A DNA stretch of 64,000 bases. Source: Streptomyces viridochromogenes DSM 40736. Its GTDB lineage: Bacteria; Actinomycetota; Actinomycetes; Streptomycetales; Streptomycetaceae. The DNA is taken from NCBI RefSeq assembly GCF_000158955.1, contig NZ_GG657757.1, forward strand, positions 8,556,854 to 8,620,853. Reading direction: 5' to 3'. The notes below the pieces were generated by a model that saw only the letters and a program-made list of their open reading frames with translations, ran no database searches and was not told the origin of the DNA. Positions 17,605-25,909 of this stretch are shown piece after piece; the first letter of the stretch is position 1, and every line of letters starts with the position of its first letter. Both the position numbers and the translations under genes were made by a program.

Positions 17605-17968
17605 ATGTCCATCGGTCACACCCCTTTTAGGGCTCCTGGAGTCCGGCCCGCGACTCGGTTACGACCTGAAGCGGGCCTTCGACGAGGCGTTCGGTCACGA
17701 CCGGCCGTTGCACTACGGCCAGGTCTACTCGACGATGTCCCGGCTGCTGAAGAACGGCCTGGTCGAGGTCGACGGGATCGAGGCCGGCGGCGGCCCGGAG
17801 CGCAAGCGCTACGCGATCACCGACGCCGGCATCGACCGCAGGCGCAAGGACGATCTGGCGGACCAGCTGATCTGCGACCACGCCCTCTTCCACCTGGAGG
17901 CGGACCTGCGCTGGCTGGAGCTGACCGCCGCCCGACTCGACAAACTCCGTGAGGCTGTAGCCCAATGA
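17605..17968 (+). pseudogene. PadR family regulator with an N-terminal frameshift
   Basis: From ATG 17605 the protein starts MSIGHT, then an extra C in the run 17621-17624 shifts the frame. If one C is ignored it continues LLGLLESGPRLGYDLKRAFD, HYGQVYSTMSRLLKNGLVEV, PERKRYAITDAGIDRR and ends with a short coiled C-terminus (~120 aa): a normal class-2 PadR regulator. The stop overlaps the ATG of the ABC ATPase (ATGA), as in intact operons. The break is either real or a sequencing error in a homopolymer; the perfect operator upstream favours a recently functional gene. Confidence 0.75.
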
Positions 17969-18657
17969 CCACTTCTCCTCCTGACTCTCTGCTCACCGCA
18001 CAGGACCTGCGCAAGACCTACGGGCACACCCACGCCCTCGACGGCGCCGAGTTCTCCATCCACCCCGGCGAGGTCGTCGCCATCATGGGCCCCTCCGGCT
18101 CCGGCAAGTCGACGCTGCTGCACTGCCTCGCGGGCATCCTGCCACCCGACTCCGGGTCGATCACCTACAACGGGCGCGAGGTGACGACGATGAGCGACGC
18201 CCAGCGCAGCACGTTACGCCGCTCCGAGTTCGGCTTCGTGTTCCAGTTCGGGCAACTCGTGCCGGAACTGACCTGTGTGGAGAACGTCGCCCTGCCGCTC
18301 AGGCTGAACGGCACCCCCCGCAAGGAAGCCGAGCGGACGGCGCTCGGCTGGATGGAACGCCTGGAGGTCCACGACCTGAAGGGCAAGCGGCCCGGCGAGG
18401 TCTCCGGTGGCCAGGGCCAGCGCGTCGCCGTGGCACGCGCGCTGGTCACTGGCCCCCGGGTGCTGTTCGCCGACGAACCGACCGGCGCGCTCGACTCCTA
18501 CAACGGCGAGCGCGTGATGGAACTGCTCACCGACGCGTCCCGCTCCACCAACGCCGCCGTCGTCCTCGTCACCCACGAGACACGGGTGGCCGCCTACGCC
18601 GACCGGGAGATCGTCGTACGCGACGGCAAGTCCCGGGACATGGAGCGCGCCGTATGA
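17965..18657 (+). CDS. ABC transporter ATP-binding protein (MacB/LolD-like)
   Basis: 230 aa, translationally coupled to the PadR gene by an ATGA overlap. All ATPase motifs are present: Walker A MGPSGSGKST (~41-50), Q-loop FQFGQLVPELT, signature VSGGQGQRVAVARAL, Walker B RVLFADEPTGALD, and the H-loop VTHETRVA. The type is that of the LolD/MacB/FtsE-like subfamily that works with FtsX-fold permeases, here the next gene. Such pairs act as mechanotransmission machines or exporters of peptides, antibiotics or lipids. Control by the upstream PadR suggests induction by a toxic compound. Confidence 0.95.
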   Translation: MTTSPPDSLLTAQDLRKTYGHTHALDGAEFSIHPGEVVAIMGPSGSGKSTLLHCLAGILPPDSGSITYNGREVTTMSDAQRSTLRRSEFGFVFQFGQLVPELTCVENVALPLRLNGTPRKEAERTALGWMERLEVHDLKGKRPGEVSGGQGQRVAVARALVTGPRVLFADEPTGALDSYNGERVMELLTDASRSTNAAVVLVTHETRVAAYADREIVVRDGKSRDMERAV

Positions 18658-21005
18658 GTCCGAGCCAGTGGTGCAGAGACCTGGCCATGGGAGCCCGGTT
18701 CGCCGTCACCGGCGGCCGCGAGGGCTGGGGCCGAGTGACGTTGACAGCGGTCGGCGTCGGCCTCGGCGTGGCCCTGCTCCTGTTGTGCACCGCGATGCCC
18801 ACCGTGTTCTCCTCCCGCAGCAAGGTGGAGGACGCTCGCCACGCCAACCTGTACTCCCAGGAGGCCCCGCCCAAGGCCGACAACACTCTCCTGATCGCCG
18901 CCGCCGACACCACCTGGCACGACGACGACATCCTGGGCCGGCTCGTCGAACCCGAGGGCAGGCGGGCGCCGTTGCCCCCGGGGGTCGAGCGCTTCCCGGG
19001 CAAGGGCGAGATGGTGGTCTCCCCCGCACTCAAGGACCTGCTGGAGTCGGACGACGCGAAACTGCTGCGGGAGCGCCTGCCGTACAAAATCACCGGAACG
19101 ATCGGCGAGAGCGGACTGATCGGCTCCCACGAACTGGTCTACTACGCGGGCGCCTCGGGGATGAAGATCGTGGACGCCTCCCTGGTGACGCGGCTGACCA
19201 AGTTCGGCAGACCGGACGCGGATGTGGCGCCCGAGAAGACCGACCCGGTGCTGCTGCTCATGGTCCTGGTCGTGTTCGTGGTGCTGCTGACTCCGGTCGC
19301 CGTGTTCATCGCCGCCGCCGTCCGCTTCGGCGGCGAACGCCGCGACCGCCGCCTCGCCGCGCTGCGCCTGGTCGGCTCCGACCGGGGGATGACCCGGCGG
19401 ATCGCGGCGGGCGAGGCGCTGGCCGGAGCCCTGCTCGGCCTGGCCGTGGGCACCGGCTTCTTCCTGCTCGGCCGCCAGAAGCTCGGCACCGGCGAGTTGC
19501 TGGGCGTGAGCGTCTGGCCCAGCTACCTCGACCCCACTCCCGCCCTTGCCGTGCTGGTCGCGGTGGCGGTACCGGTCGCCGCGGTGCTGGTCACGCTGCT
19601 CGCGATGCGCGGCGTGGTCATCGAACCCCTCGGCGTGGTGCGCGCGGCCAAGCAACGCCGCCGCCGACTGTGGTGGCGGCTGCTGCCCCCTCCGGCCGGC
19701 CTCGCGATGCTCTACCCGATGATCGGCCAAGGCCACGAAAACGGAGACTTCAACCAGTACCTCGTCATCGGCGGCGTCCTGATGTTGCTGATCGGCATCA
19801 CCGCCCTGCTGCCCTGGGTCGTGGAGGCGGTCGTCGTCCGGCTCGGCAAGGGCCCGCTGTCCTGGCAACTGGCCGTGCGACGGCTGCAGCTGAGCAGCGG
19901 CACCGCCGCCCGCATGGTCAACGGCATCGCCGTGGCGGTGGCCGGGGCCATCGCGCTGCAGATGCTCTTCACGGGAACGCAGAGCCAGTACACCGAGAGC
20001 ACCGGTCAGGACACCAGCCGGGTCCAGATGGAGGTCGACTTCAGCGGTCCCAAGCAACTGTCCGGCATCGAGCGCGAGTTCACCGGCACCAAGGGTGTCC
20101 GGGCCGCAGTGGCCCTGGCCAGCTCCCAGTACGGGGACTCACGTCGCAACCCGGAGAACAGCAACGGCCTGACTGTGGCCAACTGCGCCGCCCTGCGCGA
20201 ACTCGCCACATTGCCCTCCTGTAAGGACGGTGACGTGTTCATCACGCGAACGCGGAGCGGCTACGAGGACCCCAGCAACGCGTCCGAGATCGCCCTGGTG
20301 AAGCCCGGTCGGCAGCTCTACATCGACCCGTCGTACGACGGCCCCGATCGCGGCCTCGAGGTGCCCTGGACCGTACCGGCGAACATTCGAGAGGTGAACG
20401 CGCGCAAGGACTCACTGCAGGAGTACACCAGCCTGCTGGTCACCCCCGCCGCCCTGCCCCGCGAGGCCGCGCCCGCTGTGATCTCGGACGGTGTCTACCT
20501 GCGTCTGGACCCCTCGGTGCCGGACTCCCGGGAGTACGTACGCAACGTCGCCGCCCGCATCGACCCCTTGGCACAGACCTTCGCCTGGTCGGCGACCGAG
20601 GAGGACGCCAAGTACGCCTCCATCCGCACCGGCCTGTTCGTCGGCTCCGCCTTCGTGCTGGCACTGATCGGCGCGAGCCTGCTGGTCTCCCAGCTGGAAC
20701 AGCTGCGCGAACGCAAGAAGCTGCTCTCCGCGCTGGTCGCCTTCGGCACCCGGCGCCGCACGCTCAGCCTGTCGGTGCTGTGGCAGACGGCCCTTCCGGT
20801 CGGACTCGGCCTCGTACTGGCCACAACGGTGGGTGTCACCCTCGGCTCGGTGCTGCTGAGGATGACCCGTACGCCGGTGGCCATGGACTGGGCGAGCGTC
20901 CTGACCATGACCGGTGTGGGCGCGGCCGTGGTCGGCGTGGTCACGCTGCTCAGCCTGCCACCGCTGCTGCGGATGATGCGTCCAGCGGGCCTGCGCACGG
21001 AGTAA
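18654..21005 (+). CDS. FtsX-type ABC transporter permease
   Basis: 783 aa, starting inside the end of the ATPase gene (ATGA). Two FtsX blocks are visible: the first with membrane segments near LTAVGVGLGVALLLLCTAMP, LLLMVLVVFVVLLTPVAVFI and further helices to ~320; the second with helices at ~360-430 and ~665-775 (FVGSAFVLALIGASLLVSQL, VLTMTGVGAAVVGVVTLLSL). A large extracytoplasmic domain lies at ~440-650. This is the long fused permease common in Streptomyces PadR-ATPase-permease operons. It should pair with the preceding ATPase; the substrate is unknown. A strong hairpin ends the operon at 21025-21055. Confidence 0.92.
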   Translation: MSPSQWCRDLAMGARFAVTGGREGWGRVTLTAVGVGLGVALLLLCTAMPTVFSSRSKVEDARHANLYSQEAPPKADNTLLIAAADTTWHDDDILGRLVEPEGRRAPLPPGVERFPGKGEMVVSPALKDLLESDDAKLLRERLPYKITGTIGESGLIGSHELVYYAGASGMKIVDASLVTRLTKFGRPDADVAPEKTDPVLLLMVLVVFVVLLTPVAVFIAAAVRFGGERRDRRLAALRLVGSDRGMTRRIAAGEALAGALLGLAVGTGFFLLGRQKLGTGELLGVSVWPSYLDPTPALAVLVAVAVPVAAVLVTLLAMRGVVIEPLGVVRAAKQRRRRLWWRLLPPPAGLAMLYPMIGQGHENGDFNQYLVIGGVLMLLIGITALLPWVVEAVVVRLGKGPLSWQLAVRRLQLSSGTAARMVNGIAVAVAGAIALQMLFTGTQSQYTESTGQDTSRVQMEVDFSGPKQLSGIEREFTGTKGVRAAVALASSQYGDSRRNPENSNGLTVANCAALRELATLPSCKDGDVFITRTRSGYEDPSNASEIALVKPGRQLYIDPSYDGPDRGLEVPWTVPANIREVNARKDSLQEYTSLLVTPAALPREAAPAVISDGVYLRLDPSVPDSREYVRNVAARIDPLAQTFAWSATEEDAKYASIRTGLFVGSAFVLALIGASLLVSQLEQLRERKKLLSALVAFGTRRRTLSLSVLWQTALPVGLGLVLATTVGVTLGSVLLRMTRTPVAMDWASVLTMTGVGAAVVGVVTLLSLPPLLRMMRPAGLRTE

Positions 21006-21024
21006 CTCCTTACATAGCCCGCGA

Positions 21025-21055
21025 GGTGGGCTCCTGCTGTCAGGAGGAGCCCACC
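21025..21055 (+). terminator. Terminator of the PadR-ABC operon
   Basis: GGTGGGCTCCT (21025-21035) and its exact reverse complement (21045-21055) enclose a 9-base loop, 19 bases after the permease stop. Confidence 0.8.
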
Positions 21056-21060
21056 CCGCG

Positions 21061-21390
21061 GTCGGCTTCAGCATCTACCTCAGGGGCTACCTCGCCTACT
21101 GCGACGGGCGCCACTGCCTGGAGGCCGCGGAAGCCATCCGGGTCGCCACCCGGCGGTTCACGAACGGCACACAGGCAACGATGCCTCCCGCGCAGATGGG
21201 CGACATCCCCGTGGTGCCGTCCCGGGCTCCGATCCCCAACGCTCCCGTCATGGGCATACGGGCGGACGGAACCGTCATGAGGGGCAGGGCGCCGCAGATC
21301 GAGGTCGTCCGGTACACGGCGGAGGGAGCCCCGCTCTTCCCGCCGCGGGCGAGGATTCACGGCCAGATCACCTGGGAGTGGCCCGTGTCC
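21061..21390 (+). pseudogene. Orphan coding segment of unknown origin
   Basis: The frame through 21061-21390 has the strong third-position GC of real Streptomyces genes and reads FSIYLRGYLAYCDGRHCLEA, then PVMGIRADGTVMRGRAPQIE and ARIHGQITWEW. There is no start codon with a ribosome site, and the frame runs on without a plausible end into the emfourin gene on the other strand. It is probably a fragment left by a rearrangement; the family is not recognised. Confidence 0.35.
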
Positions 21391-21499
21391 GGGGCGCCGA
21401 GGCCGGCGCCACCGCGGTGCTGCCGCCAACAGCTCACCCGGACAGCCGCGTCGGCACGCCGCCGTCCGCGGCGGACGGCGGCGTGCCTCGATTCCTCTC

Positions 21500-21808
21500 T
21501 CACTCCCGCGCGGCATGCTCCTTGAGCCACCGCAGCAGCGCCGCGAACTCCGGGGACATGTCCGTGTCCGACTGGACGAGAACGCACGAGTGGCCGTCCT
21601 CCTCGACCGTGATCGAGTAGCTCATGGCATCCGGTGCGCGCCTGCGGGGCTCCGGGGCTCCCGCGGCCGCCTCAGTCGCCGCGGCCACCAGCCGGGACAA
21701 CTCGGCCGCAGCACTCTCGGGCAGGGCGTGGGTGTCCACAACGTCCGGCGGGAGGCCTGCGAGGACCGGTGCCGCCAGCCCGCCGTGCGTCGCCAAAGTG
21801 ACCCTCAT
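21500..21808 (-). CDS. Emfourin-like protealysin inhibitor
   Basis: 102 aa from ATG 21808 with GAGAGG upstream. MRVTLATHGGLAAPVLAGLP at the N-terminus, LSRLVAAATEAA in the middle and the MSYSITVEEDG...VLVQSDTDMSPEFAALL C-terminal half fit the emfourin family, small cytoplasmic proteins known to inhibit protealysin-type M4 proteases. The gene lies 74 bases downstream of such a protease, on the same strand, which is the arrangement described for the protealysin/emfourin operon. It has no signal peptide, so it would restrain the protease inside the cell. Confidence 0.8.
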   Translation of the reverse strand: MRVTLATHGGLAAPVLAGLPPDVVDTHALPESAAAELSRLVAAATEAAAGAPEPRRRAPDAMSYSITVEEDGHSCVLVQSDTDMSPEFAALLRWLKEHAARE

Positions 21809-21882
21809 GGCACCTCTCAGCCGTCCGCCGCTTGCGCTGTTCCCGCAAAGGTGGGCGGTGTCGGCCGCCGGGCACCTCGACG

Positions 21883-23079
21883 TCAGCCGCCGGCCGTCAC
21901 GCGTCCCTTGAGCGCGGCCACGTCCCGGCTCAGCTCCTGAACCTGGGCCGTCAGCGCCCTGACTGCCGCGGTCGCGTCCCCGTTCTGGCCGACTGTGCGA
22001 GTGCGAGCCCTTGCGAGCCCGGCCGAGACCCCGGTGATCGAGATACCGACCTCCTGCCACGCCCCCAGCACTGCCATCTGTTCGGCGCTGCCGACCTCGT
22101 ACAGCTCTCCGGCCTTCCGGTACGTGGTGTCCGCGAACTCCTGGAACCGGGTCTCGCTGTTGGACGCCTTGAGAGCCTCGTACCAGATGAGTCCGGGTGC
22201 CTCCCACGAGTATCCGCCGATGGTCGCCGCCGTCAGGTAGAACGCCTTGTTCGGAATGCCGGAGTTGTAGTGCACCGCACCCCAGTCTCCCTCGTAGGTG
22301 TCCGGCATGTTGACGTACTTGGACATGTGGTCCGGCTGGGGGTCCTTGCCGAACCGTTCGGTGTTCCACGCATGCCCGGGAGCCTTCATCGACCGCAGCG
22401 CGTCGGCCTCGATCTGAGGCGTGAAGACCTCACGGCCGATCAGCCAGTCTGCCTGCCCGGCAGTCTGACCCAGCGTCCACTGCTCGACCATCGCCCCGAA
22501 CACGTCCGACATGGACTCGTTCAGCGCTCCGGACTGGTTGTGATACACGAGCCCCGTGGTGTGCTCGGTGACCCCGTGCCCCAGTTCATGGGCGATCACG
22601 GAAAGCGAGCCCGTGAGGTCGGAGAAGACGCGACCGTCCCCGTCACCGAACACCATTTGGCGCCCGTCCCAGAAGGCATTGGCGAACTCGTAGCCGTAGT
22701 GGACGTATCCGTCCAGACGCATCCCGTGACCGTCGATCGAGTTCCGGGCGAACACCCGCTGGAAGAAATCCCGTGTCTTGCCGAGCATGTCGAATGCCCG
22801 GTTGACGGAGACGTCGGCCGACTCCGGCCCGTCCTCGGACCGCGCCAGAACCGCGAAGGGCAAAGACGTGGTGTTCCGGCAGTCGTAGATCGTCCTACGA
22901 GCGTTGCCGGGAGTGGCGACACCGGGGAAGGCTGTTCGGACCGCTCGCTCGCCCCGCAGGTGGGCCGTGGTGAGCATGGTGTTCAGCGCGGCCTGGCGGA
23001 CCTCGCTGTCAACATCCTTCAGCAATCTTTCGAGCAGATACGGAGGGGTTATGCAGTGGTGTCGAAATTCGCTGGTCAT
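21883..23079 (-). CDS. Protealysin-like M4 metalloprotease
   Basis: 398 aa from ATG 23079 with CGGAG upstream. No signal peptide is present; the N-terminus RHHCITPPYLLERLL matches the short protealysin propeptide with its PPL-type motif and a cysteine. The zinc site is complete: HELGHGVTEHT (His164, His168, Glu165), GALNESMSDVFG (third ligand Glu188), and VHYNSGIPNKAFYL (catalytic His region). After the normal M4 end (~345) there is a 50-residue extension with a coiled-coil look (TAQVQELSRDVAALKGRV). It is followed by the emfourin-like inhibitor gene. Protealysins process proteins inside or outside cells; the substrate here is unknown. Confidence 0.93.
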   Translation of the reverse strand: MTSEFRHHCITPPYLLERLLKDVDSEVRQAALNTMLTTAHLRGERAVRTAFPGVATPGNARRTIYDCRNTTSLPFAVLARSEDGPESADVSVNRAFDMLGKTRDFFQRVFARNSIDGHGMRLDGYVHYGYEFANAFWDGRQMVFGDGDGRVFSDLTGSLSVIAHELGHGVTEHTTGLVYHNQSGALNESMSDVFGAMVEQWTLGQTAGQADWLIGREVFTPQIEADALRSMKAPGHAWNTERFGKDPQPDHMSKYVNMPDTYEGDWGAVHYNSGIPNKAFYLTAATIGGYSWEAPGLIWYEALKASNSETRFQEFADTTYRKAGELYEVGSAEQMAVLGAWQEVGISITGVSAGLARARTRTVGQNGDATAAVRALTAQVQELSRDVAALKGRVTAGG

Positions 23080-23167
23080 CGCGGTACTCCGTGATCCAGG
23101 GGGAGTCTGTTCCTCGCTGCGCGAGCGGCGCCCCACCCCGCACGCGGTCTCCATCGCAGCGTCATGG

Positions 23168-23183
23168 TGTGAGATGTCTCACA
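23168..23183. promoter_or_regulatory. CRP-like palindrome upstream of the M4 protease
   Basis: TGTGAGATGTCTCACA is a perfect palindrome around TG and matches the TGTGA-N6-TCACA pattern of CRP/FNR-family sites. It lies 88 bases before the protease ATG, so Crp or a similar regulator may control the protease/emfourin operon. Confidence 0.6.
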
Positions 23184-23817
23184 TGCCCATCATTGCACGT
23201 TCCGGGCTCGACGCCACATTGCGTCTCCCTGGTGCGGAACGGCCTCAAATTTGCGCCTTCAAACAACACGCCCAACAGTCAATTCGCGCCCCCCGCTCGT
23301 TTCCAGACCGGCCGTCAGCTCTGCCATCGCTGGCCGACCCGCCGTACGAACTAGGACGGGGTAGCCCCTGTTGCCGGCGTTCAGAGGTCAGGCAGAAAGA
23401 GGGGTTCAACCGGCACAACTGTTGACCGCTCACCTACCGGTCCAGTTCGAGGCGGCCGATAAGCAGATTCCCTGCCCCACCGTTCCGTGGCGGGCGCCGC
23501 CAGGAATTCGTTCCCGCCGGGAACCCAGTCGAGGTTCTCGGCCCTGTGGTAGTACACGCGCTGGTCTTGCCCGGCTGGTCGGCGAAATTTCCGGGCCGTC
23601 GCAGCGAACCACCAGACGCGTGCCCATGACCATCCCCCCGCGTCAGGGCGCGGAGCAGAAGGCGCGCAGACCAGGCGGAGCGGCGCCCGCGGCACGGTCC
23701 GCCGGTCAGAGCGCCATCACGCCGCTGCCGGTACTCCACGCAGAGGACGGCCCTCACGTCATGAAGCCGAAGACCACACACGACTGCGATGTCAGCGGCA
23801 CCTGTCCGGCGGAATGC
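23184..23817. other. Intergenic region, no convincing gene
   Basis: Open frames exist on both strands; a plus-strand one from ~23625 (MTIPPRQGAEQKARR) has a cysteine-rich tail (CDVSGTCPAECSHD) but no ribosome site, and it overlaps the next gene. No family is recognised. Confidence 0.35.
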
Positions 23818-24225
23818 TCACACGACGTTCCAGCTGTCTTCGCCGAGCCAGCCATCGGGGTCGGTGAGTTCATCGGGGACGTCGAGGGTCGGTGTCATGA
23901 TGGATTCATGGCTGGACCGCGCCACGACGGCGTAGAGCTTGAAAGTATGTACAGCGAAGGCATCGAGCTTCGATTTCAATCGTGGCCCGACGGCCACGAT
24001 GAAGGAATCAGAGCTCTCGCCTCCTTGAAGAGTCCACTCGATAATCCACAAGTAGGTTCGCTCTTCGGTGTGGTCCTTGACGATCACATGGCGATCGTCA
24101 TGCAGCCCCGCCCTACGGGCCGTGAACGTTCGCGCAGCAGGAAGAAGTTCTTCGGAGACGAACCGATTGAACGCCTTCTCGTCCGCCTCAGGGCGCAGCG
24201 TAATGTGATGAATGCAAATCGCCAT
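23818..24225 (-). CDS. Hypothetical protein, possible dimeric alpha/beta-barrel fold
   Basis: 135 aa from ATG 24225 with AGAAGGA upstream. The N-terminal half (MAICIHHITLRPEADEKAFN, FVSEELLPAARTFTARRAGL, TYLWIIEWTL) shows the strand-helix-strand alternation of small dimeric alpha/beta-barrel proteins such as antibiotic-biosynthesis monooxygenase-like or ligand-binding proteins. The C-terminal half contains VVARSSHESIMTPTLDVPDE and a tryptophan-rich acidic tail. No catalytic residues can be assigned, and it has no membrane segment. It stands alone on its strand. Confidence 0.6.
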   Translation of the reverse strand: MAICIHHITLRPEADEKAFNRFVSEELLPAARTFTARRAGLHDDRHVIVKDHTEERTYLWIIEWTLQGGESSDSFIVAVGPRLKSKLDAFAVHTFKLYAVVARSSHESIMTPTLDVPDELTDPDGWLGEDSWNVV

Positions 24226-24670
24226 GCTTTGTCCTTCTGATGATGCGTCTGGAGAAAACGTCCGGACGTGGTCCGGGCGTCGTGGATGAGGAAAAAAGGA
24301 ACCAGGCCCTTCTGGGCGTGTCCGGTGGATGTCGTCGTCGAGGTCCTTTCCGCTGCCGCCCGTCCCTCTTGTGCCCGGAGAGGAATTCCCGGCGCGACAC
24401 CAGAACGTCGACTCGGGCCCCTCAGGGGAGACGTCATGAGCCCTGGTTACCGTACGGAGCGTTCCCTTCACGTCCGGCTGGCTCTGCCCGCGATGCGATT
24501 CCGCCCCGATGGGCTACACGTCCGGCTGCGACCGGACTCCTGGGCCGAGACGCTCCCGCTCCCTGTGATGCCGTGTGCGGCCTTTCAGACGGTGTGAAAA
24601 AATCGAGGTAGTCCTTGAGAAGCCCGGACGCCTTGACCGAAGGCGGGGGCTTCGAACGGAGGTGAGAAAC
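24226..24670. other. Divergent intergenic region
   Basis: Between the starts at 24225 (minus) and 24671 (plus). It contains AT-richer stretches such as GAAAAAATCGAGG (near 24598) that could belong to promoters. No gene is recognised. Confidence 0.4.
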
Positions 24671-25387
24671 ATGGCGGCCGCTGATCCAAAAGCCACCCAC
24701 GGAATGCTGGTGGTGGGGGAGGAGACGGCGTACCTCTCTCACCTGCCCATGTTCATGCGACCCCACGACTTCCAGGTCCTGCTGGAGGCCGCCTTCACCA
24801 ACGATGCGGGCGACGCGCAGCAGGTGTACGCCGACGACCGGCGGACGACCGGGACAGCCGTCTACACGCTGAGACCCGAACGCTTCGTCCTGACCGAGCT
24901 CGTCGGCACAGACGGGCAACCCGCGCGCACGTCGTTCACCGGCACCCTGTTCCGCGGCCACTTCGAACGCGGCGGAACAAAACTCCTGGACCCGGTGACC
25001 GTCGAGGTGCGGAACGTCGTTCACTTCCGGCGGTTCGACCACCACGCCGTCCGCCCCACGGACCTGACCTACCTGGCCTTCGGCAAGGGTGACGAGCAAT
25101 TCCTCGCGCACCTCGTCACCATGCCCCCTGACTTCGACCACATCGTTGCGATGCGGCAGGCCCCCGGTGCCTCACGTGCCGAGCTCACCGACGAAGTGCT
25201 GCGGAAAGGGCCGGCCCTCGCGATCGCCGCAAGGCCCGACGGCCCGGACGACAGACTGCGAGAGGGCGACCAGGTCGCGGCGGACTTCGTCGGAGACGGG
25301 CCGGCCGGAAGCGACCTGCGGCTCGTCACGGGACGGGAGTTCTACCTCGAGGAAGGGGAGCTGGCAGCAGGCGAGCACTCACACTGA
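24671..25387 (+). CDS. Conserved hypothetical protein
   Basis: 238 aa from ATG 24671 with a perfect GGAGGTGAG four bases upstream. The N-terminus KATHGMLVVGEETAYLSHLP, followed by MFMRPHDFQVLLEAAF, is distinctive and, to my recollection, recurs in many Streptomyces proteins of unknown function. The middle is beta-rich (TAVYTLRPERFVLTEL, TLFRGHFERGGTKLLDPVTV) with several histidines (HFRRFDHHAV) that could bind metal; ATGREFYLEEGEL-like residues end the fold. There is no signal peptide or membrane segment. It is monocistronic. Confidence 0.75.
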   Translation: MAAADPKATHGMLVVGEETAYLSHLPMFMRPHDFQVLLEAAFTNDAGDAQQVYADDRRTTGTAVYTLRPERFVLTELVGTDGQPARTSFTGTLFRGHFERGGTKLLDPVTVEVRNVVHFRRFDHHAVRPTDLTYLAFGKGDEQFLAHLVTMPPDFDHIVAMRQAPGASRAELTDEVLRKGPALAIAARPDGPDDRLREGDQVAADFVGDGPAGSDLRLVTGREFYLEEGELAAGEHSH

Positions 25388-25909
25388 AACCCCGCGTCAC
25401 AGCTCGCCCTCGGCGCAGCCGAACTCCGGCCCTGGAGGTGTCCGCTCCCGTCGGGCAGCGGGTTGCGCATAGCCGGCACCTTCTGCACCTTCCCAAGGCG
25501 GCGATGCAGGCGGGCCGGCCCCTGCGGGCGGCGGGCCAAACGTATCGCCGGGCCGTCTCCTACCTGCTCATCCTTCGCTTCCTCGTCCATGCAGGGAGTT
25601 TCCTGCGGCGGCCGCCCTCGCCGATGCCCATCACAGGAAGGGCTCCAGATTCTGCCTACGTGGTCATCTTCGTGTCTAGCAGGTGCCCAGGCGATGAGTT
25701 GGTCAGTTGATCGGATGTACCTGTCCCATTAGTGATCACCGATGCCCGGGTTCGAGTCGGCGACCTTCGAAGGGCCGCCGCCCAGGGGTTCACCCGCTTG
25801 ACGCAACGCATCCCCTGCCCGCCTTGCCGGTCCCCCACCCTGCGGTGATTCTGGGAGAGGACCATCCCCGGCCCGGGTGTGCAGGAATGTGCCCAGGAAG
25901 GACGCCACG
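25388..25909. other. Intergenic region, no gene recognised
   Basis: Short frames only. A GGTTCGAGTC string near 25750 resembles a tRNA T-arm, but no acceptor or anticodon arm pairs with it. Confidence 0.4.

Noticed and set aside
18594..20057. 487-codon minus-strand frame opposite the ABC permease
   Set aside because: His/Gln-rich antisense shadow; the permease has real domains and coupling.
21832..23094. 420-codon plus-strand frame opposite the M4 protease
   Set aside because: Antisense shadow; no family match, while the minus frame has a complete HExxH protease.
25735..25790. tRNA-like GGTTCGAGTC string
   Set aside because: No acceptor stem, anticodon arm or D-arm could be paired.
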